DNA of 11,782 bases from Verrucomicrobiota bacterium (GTDB lineage: Bacteria > Verrucomicrobiota > Verrucomicrobiia > Limisphaerales > SXQI01): positions 1 through 11,782 of the forward strand of contig WBXJ01000072.1 in assembly GCA_008933045.1 (NCBI GenBank), read 5' to 3'. The notes under the pieces are model-generated. The model saw nothing but the letters and a program-made list of their open reading frames with translations, did not search any database and had not been told where the DNA came from. Numbering within the stretch: position 1 is the stretch's first letter; the number at the start of each line of letters is the position of its first letter. A program made the position numbers and the translations under genes. Shown one piece after another: positions 7,756 to 11,782 of the stretch.

Positions 7756-7780
7756 TTGCGGCGAATATTTTCGACCGCAA
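7756..7780. repeat. Stem-loop or inverted repeat, 10-bp stem with one bulge
   Basis: The left arm TTGCGGCGAA (7756-7765) pairs with TTCG (7770-7773) and CCGCAA (7775-7780), leaving a TATT loop and one unpaired A at 7774. It is the strongest hairpin seen in the window. It lies between the end of the gene at 7886 and the start of the gene at 7691. On the minus strand no U-run follows it, so it is not a standard intrinsic terminator. It could be a terminator-like or 3'-stabilising structure, or an operator about 75 bp upstream of the PSCyt2/PSD1 start. Confidence 0.45.
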
Positions 7781-7863
7781 GGGTGAGTTAGTTCGGAAAG
7801 TGATTTACAGTAGCGAGCTTGGCGTCGTCCTACGATTGGTTTTTGATTCATGGGGCGTGCACC

Positions 7864-7877
7864 GCGAACCCATTCGC
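7864..7877 (-). repeat. Small hairpin just after the unknown gene's stop
   Basis: GCGAA (7864-7868) and TTCGC (7873-7877) form a 5-bp stem with a 4-base loop, starting 8 bases beyond the stop codon of the minus-strand gene at 7886-9049. There is no U tract after it. It may contribute to 3'-end structure together with the larger stem at 7756-7780. Confidence 0.25.
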
Positions 7878-7885
7878 TTAAGTCC

Positions 7886-9049
7886 TTACACCCGGGTTTC
7901 TGGTGCAGGTTTTGGCGGCAAACGCCAGACCAGCACGTTCTGAAAGGAATCGCTCGGAAAATAGGTGAAACTCACATGATTCCCCACCGGCAAAGAGCGG
8001 TCCCTGTCAACTTTCACTTTGAGCACTTCAACCAAGGATCCATCACTCGCCTTCATCATCAGTAGTACATTTGACTCGTACAGACGAAGGATTTCGTGAT
8101 CTCCTGAGCCTGGATTGGGACAGATCAGCAGCGGCTCGATCCTTTGGGTGGTCGTCGATATTCTGTTTACGAACCTAGCGTGCATTGAAGGGCTGACGGA
8201 AAGTTCGCTTAGGAATGCGGACAAACTTGTGGCTGGATCGAATGCCTCCACGACCAGTATCGCACAGTCAGCAGCACCGTGGAATTCCAGATTCTCACCA
8301 CCCCAGTGTCCCAGCACGTAGCACACGCCCGTTTTGAGGTCGAAATGGGCATCGTCGCTACCTCCTGTCGCAGAGTTGGCTTGTTGAAAATCCTTGATGC
8401 GTTCGCTGAAATGAGCCAAATCCGCAGTGATCGACATTTCGGCAAGAATCGCATTGTCTGAGGATGCGGCAGGGATATCCCAGGCTTTGATAAACTTCGA
8501 CTCCAGATTGGAAGCTCTGGCGGCGATATGAATCGAATTTCCAATCGTCAGACTCGCGACGTAGCTGATCACCAAGGTAAAAAGGTCGTTCTTAATATAG
8601 TCTTGCGGAGTCTCAGTTCCGCCTTCCAGATTCTGAAACTCCACCTTCGCATCGGTCGGTGTAAAAATAACCAAAGATCCATTCTGTGTAACCGTCGCTA
8701 TCGACTCCTGACCGCCTTCGCATCGGATCGATACCCTCGCCACGCGCACAGAAATGAGATCAATCTTTCGCGAAGCCTGAATCTGGAAAATAAGCGTAAA
8801 GTTTCCCCCACTCACGGTACGACCACTCAATTGGAGGAACTCGCCGAGCTTGACATGCTGGGCAACCTCCATCCAAGGCAAAGTCCGAGTGCGGACCAAA
8901 AAATTCAGCTTTGTATCGTTTTCGTCAGCACTGGCTTCACTCGCGGTACCGGTGCTACGGGATCTGCTTGTCCCCAAAGCGCGAATGGCGTAAAGGGCAA
9001 ATGCCGCAAAAAGCACCAAAACACTTAGTATAATCACTTGTGTGGCCAT
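7886..9049 (-). CDS. Membrane-anchored protein of unrecognised family
   Basis: I do not recognise this 387-residue protein. Residues 4-24 (VIILSVLVLFAAFALYAI core) form one strong transmembrane helix with no obvious cleavage site. An Arg-rich patch follows directly (RALGTSRSRS), then a low-complexity Ser/Thr/Ala/Glu linker to about 45. By the positive-inside rule the large C-terminal part would be cytoplasmic, which is unusual for a single-anchor protein, though a cleaved or reversed orientation cannot be excluded. The rest looks mostly beta-stranded (NFTLIFQIQA, SLVIFTPTDAKVEF), with a probable helix around SERIKDFQQAN and a second beta-rich half (GVCYVLGHWGG, CAILVVEAFDP, NVLLMMKASDGSLVEVLKVKV). 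The ATG is preceded by AGAAAAG, a weak ribosome site. It stands alone, 194 bp from the next minus-strand gene. Coding status is well supported by length and anchor; function is unknown. Confidence 0.75.
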   Translation of the reverse strand: MATQVIILSVLVLFAAFALYAIRALGTSRSRSTGTASEASADENDTKLNFLVRTRTLPWMEVAQHVKLGEFLQLSGRTVSGGNFTLIFQIQASRKIDLISVRVARVSIRCEGGQESIATVTQNGSLVIFTPTDAKVEFQNLEGGTETPQDYIKNDLFTLVISYVASLTIGNSIHIAARASNLESKFIKAWDIPAASSDNAILAEMSITADLAHFSERIKDFQQANSATGGSDDAHFDLKTGVCYVLGHWGGENLEFHGAADCAILVVEAFDPATSLSAFLSELSVSPSMHARFVNRISTTTQRIEPLLICPNPGSGDHEILRLYESNVLLMMKASDGSLVEVLKVKVDRDRSLPVGNHVSFTYFPSDSFQNVLVWRLPPKPAPETRV

Positions 9050-9059
9050 TTACTTTTCT

Positions 9060-9088
9060 TGTATATCGCTACCTTGCAAGGCTGCTAA
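9060..9088 (-). promoter_or_regulatory. Possible promoter of the unknown anchored-protein gene
   Basis: On the minus strand TTAGCA (9083-9088), a 17-bp spacer and TATACA (9060-9065) form a reasonable sigma-70-like promoter. Only 10 bases separate the -10 box from the ATG at 9049, so the transcript would be nearly leaderless. The spacer contains the perfect palindrome CCTTGCAAGG (9072-9081). Confidence 0.35.
9072..9081. repeat. Perfect 10-bp palindrome inside a promoter spacer
   Basis: CCTTGCAAGG is an exact palindrome lying between the proposed -35 and -10 boxes of the leftward promoter. A site in this position is compatible with a repressor or a spacer-binding activator, but short palindromes also occur by chance. 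Confidence 0.3.
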
Positions 9089-9274
9089 TCCATCGCTTGG
9101 CGATTATCGCAATCGTGTCGCATCTTGTAAGATTCCAACCCTACACCAAGATCGATATAGTTAGGTAGCCATTTGTTTTCGTTTACTGTCGTGGACTGCT
9201 TAATTCTTGGAAGGGCTTGAGTCTGATGGAAATGGTTGAAGTTACTTTTCTTTTGCGGGTCGGGCTGGCTTTGT

Positions 9275-9300
9275 GGGTTCTTGGGGATTAGGGTTGGGGG
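9275..9300 (+). other. G-quadruplex motif upstream of the oppD-like gene
   Basis: Four G-runs at 9275-9277, 9283-9286, 9291-9293 and 9296-9300 are separated by loops of 5, 4 and 2 bases, meeting the G3+N1-7 rule. More G-runs lie nearby (9257-9259, 9262-9264, 9310-9313). The motif is on the non-template strand of the oppD-like gene, 57 bp before its ATG, so it would also be present in that gene's 5' leader RNA if transcription begins further left. Confidence 0.55.
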
Positions 9301-9356
9301 CGTCAGGTAGGGGATGGCTTAGGTGATTGGTCGTTCCTCGGTGGCTTCCTGTCCTT

Positions 9357-10331
9357 ATGGCATTGCTCGAAATTAAAAATCTTCAACTTGAATTTGGAAC
9401 TGGGCCGAAGCCAGCGCGTGCGGTGGATGGGCTTTCGTTGAGGTTGGAGGCTGGAAAAACCCTTTGTCTGGTGGGGGAGAGCGGCTCGGGAAAAAGCGTG
9501 ACGGCTCTGTCGATTGCGAAGCTTCTTCCGACGCCGCCCGCAAGGTATGTGGGGGGTGAGATATGGTTGGAGGGTCGGGATGTTTTGAGAATGTCGCCGC
9601 GTGAGTTGCAGGGTATTCGTGGCGGGGTGGTGAGTTATATTTTTCAGGAGCCGGGTGCGTCGTTGAACCCGGTCTTTCGCATTGGGGCGCAGATCAAGGA
9701 GTCACTCCAATACCACCGGCCGGAATTGGCACATGACTCGGAGGTGATTCGTCTGCTGAGATTGGTGGGCATCCCTGCGCCGGAAGTGAGGTTGAAGAAT
9801 TATCCGCACGAGATGTCGGGTGGAATGCAACAACGTGTGATGATTGCGATGGCGTTGGCGTCGCAACCCAAATTATTGGTCGCTGACGAGCCAACGACGG
9901 CTCTTGATGTGACGATTCAAGCCCAGATTATCGAACTGTTACGCGACCTCCGCCAGCAGCTCGGCATGGCGATCTTATTGATCACGCATAATCTCGGGAT
10001 CGTGGGCGACATTGCGGATGATGTGGCGGTGATGTATGCCGGCCAAATTGTTGAGACAGGCCGGGTAAATGAGGTGCTCAGCCATCCGTTGCACCCCTAC
10101 ACTCGGGCGTTGATTGGGTCTGTGCCGAGACTTGGGAATCATGCCTCTCGTTTGACGGCCATTCCGGGCGCGGTGCCAAGGATCGAGGCCTTTCCTCAGG
10201 GCTGCCGTTTTCATCCGCGTTGTCCTGATGTGCAGCCGAGTTGTTCTCTTCAGGCACCGGAGCTTTCGACGGTCGGCACATTCCGGCAAGTGCGTTGTCC
10301 ATTTTCTTCAACCAACCCGTCCACGTTGTGA
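9357..10331 (+). CDS. oppD: Peptide ABC transporter ATPase, OppD/DppD type
   Basis: This 324-residue ABC ATPase energises oligopeptide or dipeptide import at the inner membrane and normally pairs with OppF/DppF. It has Walker A GESGSGKS (40-47), Q-loop Q97 (FQEPGASLNP), signature MSGGMQQ (153-159), Walker B LLVADE (173-178) and switch H211. The C-terminal oligo_HPY region (HPLHPYTRALIGSVPRL) ends in four cysteines, C283-x5-C289-x6-C296-x17-C314. Equivalent cysteines hold a [4Fe-4S] cluster in solved peptide importers. ATG 9357 (MALLEIKNLQLEFG) is chosen because homologues begin there; an upstream in-frame TTG at 9327 would add ten non-conserved residues. There is no Shine-Dalgarno. The stop overlaps the next gene's start as GTGA. 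The permease and binding-protein genes are absent from this locus. Opp and Dpp cannot be separated, so the symbol is provisional. Confidence 0.9.
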   Translation: MALLEIKNLQLEFGTGPKPARAVDGLSLRLEAGKTLCLVGESGSGKSVTALSIAKLLPTPPARYVGGEIWLEGRDVLRMSPRELQGIRGGVVSYIFQEPGASLNPVFRIGAQIKESLQYHRPELAHDSEVIRLLRLVGIPAPEVRLKNYPHEMSGGMQQRVMIAMALASQPKLLVADEPTTALDVTIQAQIIELLRDLRQQLGMAILLITHNLGIVGDIADDVAVMYAGQIVETGRVNEVLSHPLHPYTRALIGSVPRLGNHASRLTAIPGAVPRIEAFPQGCRFHPRCPDVQPSCSLQAPELSTVGTFRQVRCPFSSTNPSTL

Positions 10332-11293
10332 GTCTTCTTGAAATCGATAAATTGAAGGTGTACTTCCCGATTCGAAAGGGTTTATTGGATCGTGCGAAGG
10401 AGTGTGTGCGTGCTGTCGATGGTGTCAGTTTTTCGATCGAGGCGGGTGAAAGTGTTGGTTTGGTAGGGGAGAGTGGATGTGGAAAAACGACGCTGAGTCG
10501 GGCTGTGGTCCAATTGATCAAACCGACTTCGGGTCGGATCATCTTCGAGGGGGAGGACATTGCCAATCTATCCGAGGCAGCACTGCGTGTGCGTCGGCGT
10601 CGGTTCCAGATGATTTTTCAGGACCCGTATAGTTCGCTCAATCCACGTCTCACAGTTTTAGATCTTATTGGTGAAGCGTTGGATATCCATTCGCTGGTTT
10701 CTGATGCGGCTGCTCGTCGCGAGCGCGTTGAGGGATTGCTTAAATCCGTGGGTCTGGATCCATCACACGCGGCGCGTTATCCGCACGAGTTTAGCGGCGG
10801 ACAGCGGCAACGGATTGGGATTGCCCGGGCACTGGCGGTCGAACCTCGGCTGATCGTTTGTGATGAGCCGGTCAGTGCGCTAGATGTTAGCGTGCAAGCA
10901 CAGATCATCAACCTGCTAAAGGATCTGCAGCAGGAGCTTGGAGTAGCATATCTGTTCGTCGCGCACGATTTAGCGGTTGTCGAACATATCAGCCACCGAA
11001 TTTTGGTGATGTATCTGGGTCGCATTGTCGAAGCGGGGGAAGCGAAGAATCTCTGTCGTTCCCCGAAACACCCTTACACTCAAGCGTTACTTTCTGCCGT
11101 GCCCGTCGTGGATTCTGAGTCAAAGCGTCCACGAATATTTTTAGGAGGCGATGTGCCTTCACCGATTCACCCGCCGAGTGGATGCCCGTTTCATCCTCGT
11201 TGTCCCATTGCAGAAGCGCGTTGTAAAACGGAGGTTCCACTTCTGCGTGAGGTGGAGGCCGACAGAGCCGTGGCCTGCCATTTGGTCACTTAG
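10328..11293 (+). CDS. oppF: Peptide ABC transporter ATPase, OppF/DppF type
   Basis: This is the second ATPase of the peptide importer, 321 residues. It has Walker A GESGCGKT (47-54), Q98 (FQDPYSSLNPR), signature FSGGQRQ (155-161), Walker B LIVCDE (175-180) and switch H213. Its C-terminal part, GGDVPSPIHPPSGCPFHPRCP, closely resembles the OppF ending and carries C286-x5-C292-x6-C299-x17-C317, the same spacing as in its partner. GTG 10328 (then SLLEIDKLKVYF) is chosen because it overlaps the oppD-like stop as GTGA and matches homologue N-termini; the in-frame ATG at 10241 would add 29 residues lying entirely inside the upstream gene. The two products would form the heterodimeric motor of an oligopeptide/dipeptide permease. 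The gene's last 8 bases overlap the end of murQ on the opposite strand. No intrinsic terminator is visible. Confidence 0.9.
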   Translation: MSLLEIDKLKVYFPIRKGLLDRAKECVRAVDGVSFSIEAGESVGLVGESGCGKTTLSRAVVQLIKPTSGRIIFEGEDIANLSEAALRVRRRRFQMIFQDPYSSLNPRLTVLDLIGEALDIHSLVSDAAARRERVEGLLKSVGLDPSHAARYPHEFSGGQRQRIGIARALAVEPRLIVCDEPVSALDVSVQAQIINLLKDLQQELGVAYLFVAHDLAVVEHISHRILVMYLGRIVEAGEAKNLCRSPKHPYTQALLSAVPVVDSESKRPRIFLGGDVPSPIHPPSGCPFHPRCPIAEARCKTEVPLLREVEADRAVACHLVT

Positions 11294-11782
11294 GTTTTCG
11301 CCCTTTGGCGAGGAACCGCAGGCTCTTTTTAATGGTCCATTCGTTTTTTTCTAATGCGGCGCGTGCGGCTGCGCTGTCGCAGTGCGCGAGCTCTTGAACG
11401 ATGCGGATAGCACGATCACGCAGCTTATCATTGGACGGTTTGAGATCGACCATGAGGTTGCTGACGACTTTACCGAGACGCACCATGGTGAGTGTCGTGA
11501 TGATGTTCAGGATGAGTTTTGTCGCGGTGCCCGCTTTCAACCGAGTTGAGCCAGTCAAGATTTCGGGGCCCACCGCTGGGGCAATCATGACGTCAATCGT
11601 GCGGTCGTGGATTTTCAGGCGTGGATTGAAACAGAGAAGCACGGTCTTTGCATCTCGGGCTTTGGCCTCTGTCAAGGCTCCCCAGACGAACGGGGTGGTT
11701 CCGCTCGCGGCAATACCGATGACGACGTCTCCACGTTGCACCCCACGAAATCTTACGGCCTCGGCCCCTGCCATGGAATTAT
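11286..11782 (-). CDS. murQ: N-acetylmuramic acid 6-phosphate etherase, C-terminal part
   Basis: This is the C-terminal 165 or so residues of MurQ, which cleaves the lactyl ether of MurNAc-6-phosphate to GlcNAc-6-phosphate and D-lactate in cytoplasmic peptidoglycan recycling. Diagnostic SIS-domain segments are DVVIGIAASGTTPFV, VGPEILTGSTRLKAGTATK and VSNLMVDLKPSNDKLRDRA, followed by the small UBA-like C-terminal helices (CDSAAARAALEKNEWTIKKSL). The reading frame stays open through the right edge. The ATG at 11774 is internal: aligning with E. coli MurQ from memory, residues NSMAGAEAVR fall just after the conserved EGAED block, so the catalytic glutamates lie outside the window. The gene ends tail to tail with the oppF-like gene, overlapping by 8 bp. 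The + strand is G-rich here, so the murQ coding strand is C-rich. Confidence 0.93.
   Translation of the reverse strand, partial: NSMAGAEAVRFRGVQRGDVVIGIAASGTTPFVWGALTEAKARDAKTVLLCFNPRLKIHDRTIDVMIAPAVGPEILTGSTRLKAGTATKLILNIITTLTMVRLGKVVSNLMVDLKPSNDKLRDRAIRIVQELAHCDSAAARAALEKNEWTIKKSLRFLAKGRKPK

Larger units (their letters stand above)
9050..9356. other. Divergent intergenic region between unknown gene and oppD-like gene
   Basis: These 307 bp separate leftward and rightward genes. The left part holds the candidate leftward promoter and palindrome, a 5-5-5 inverted repeat (CGATT-ATCGC-AATCG, 9101-9115), a 6-bp inverted repeat ATCTTG/CAAGAT (9122-9127 and 9147-9152), and TATAGT at 9156-9161, a possible rightward -10 box with a poor -35 partner. 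The right part, from about 9235, is very G-rich on the + strand (9241-9300: 26 G, 7 C) and includes a G-quadruplex motif. A 21-codon reading frame (9226-9291, MEMVEVTFLLRVGLALWVLGD) follows GGAAGGG and is not convincing as a gene. No consensus DnaA box, tRNA or terminator was found. Confidence 0.5.

Noticed and set aside
9101..9120. Possible DnaA box (TTATCGCAA)
   Set aside because: It differs from TTATCCACA at three positions and is not clustered with others, so it does not support an origin.
9327..9356. N-terminal extension of the oppD-like gene from TTG
   Set aside because: The extra residues are not similar to family N-termini; ATG 9357 starts exactly where the ABC domain begins.
10241..10327. 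ATG start for the oppF-like gene inside the upstream gene
   Set aside because: It would add 29 residues entirely overlapping coding sequence; the GTGA overlap at 10328 fits the family start.
11298..11311. Hairpin TCGCC-CTTT-GGCGA as a terminator after the oppF-like gene
   Set aside because: The stem is 5 bp and is not followed by a T-run in either direction; it lies in the murQ coding sequence.
1..11782. tRNA, rRNA, CRISPR array or insertion sequence
   Set aside because: No T-arm-like element outside genes, no regular spaced repeats, no transposase and no terminal inverted repeats were seen.

Overview
The window looks like a chromosomal segment of a free-living bacterium of the PVC superphylum, most likely Verrucomicrobiota and less likely Planctomycetota. 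The main evidence is the three-family module at 2.6-7.7 kb: a PSCyt2/PSD1 (DUF1549+DUF1553) cytochrome-like protein, a Tat-exported DUF1501 protein and a cytochrome-c/WD40 fusion. These families are strongly expanded in that superphylum. GC content is moderate (a little over 50% in the lines counted). Only one gene (DUF1501) has a strong Shine-Dalgarno sequence.

Layout. (1) 1-1575, + strand: the 3' end of one GT4-type glycosyltransferase and a complete second one, overlapping by ATGA. They are probably the tail of a surface-polysaccharide or glycoconjugate operon lying to the left. (2) 1626-2582, + strand: a XerC/XerD-type tyrosine recombinase with all catalytic residues and a basic insertion between its two domains. 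(3) 2639-4027, + strand: an exported c-type cytochrome domain fused to a WD40 propeller. It converges, with 15 bp between stops, on (4) a two-gene minus-strand operon, PSCyt2/PSD1 (5445-7691) followed one base later by DUF1501 (4043-5443). (5) 7692-7885: a short intergenic region with several inverted repeats. (6) 7886-9049, minus strand: a membrane-anchored protein of unrecognised family. (7) 9050-9356: a divergent intergenic region with a candidate leftward promoter, a small palindrome and a G-quadruplex motif. (8) 9357-11293, + strand: an OppD/OppF-type peptide-importer ATPase pair coupled by GTGA. (9) 11286-window end, minus strand: the C-terminal part of MurQ, overlapping the oppF-like gene tail to tail by 8 bp.

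How the genes may work together. The two glycosyltransferases act in sugar-polymer assembly. The PSCyt/DUF1501/WD40 set probably forms one cell-envelope system whose biochemical role is not established. The Opp ATPases would energise oligopeptide uptake, but their permease and binding protein are not here. MurQ belongs to MurNAc/peptidoglycan recycling, and its position beside peptide-import ATPases allows, but does not prove, a murein-peptide salvage connection.

No RNA gene, CRISPR array, insertion sequence or clear intrinsic terminator was found. The most interesting signals are an apparent GC-skew reversal near 9.1-9.2 kb that does not follow gene orientation, the G-run cluster beside it, the unrecognised anchored protein, and the palindromic elements in the two intergenic regions. 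No clearly new biological system can be demonstrated from this sequence alone.
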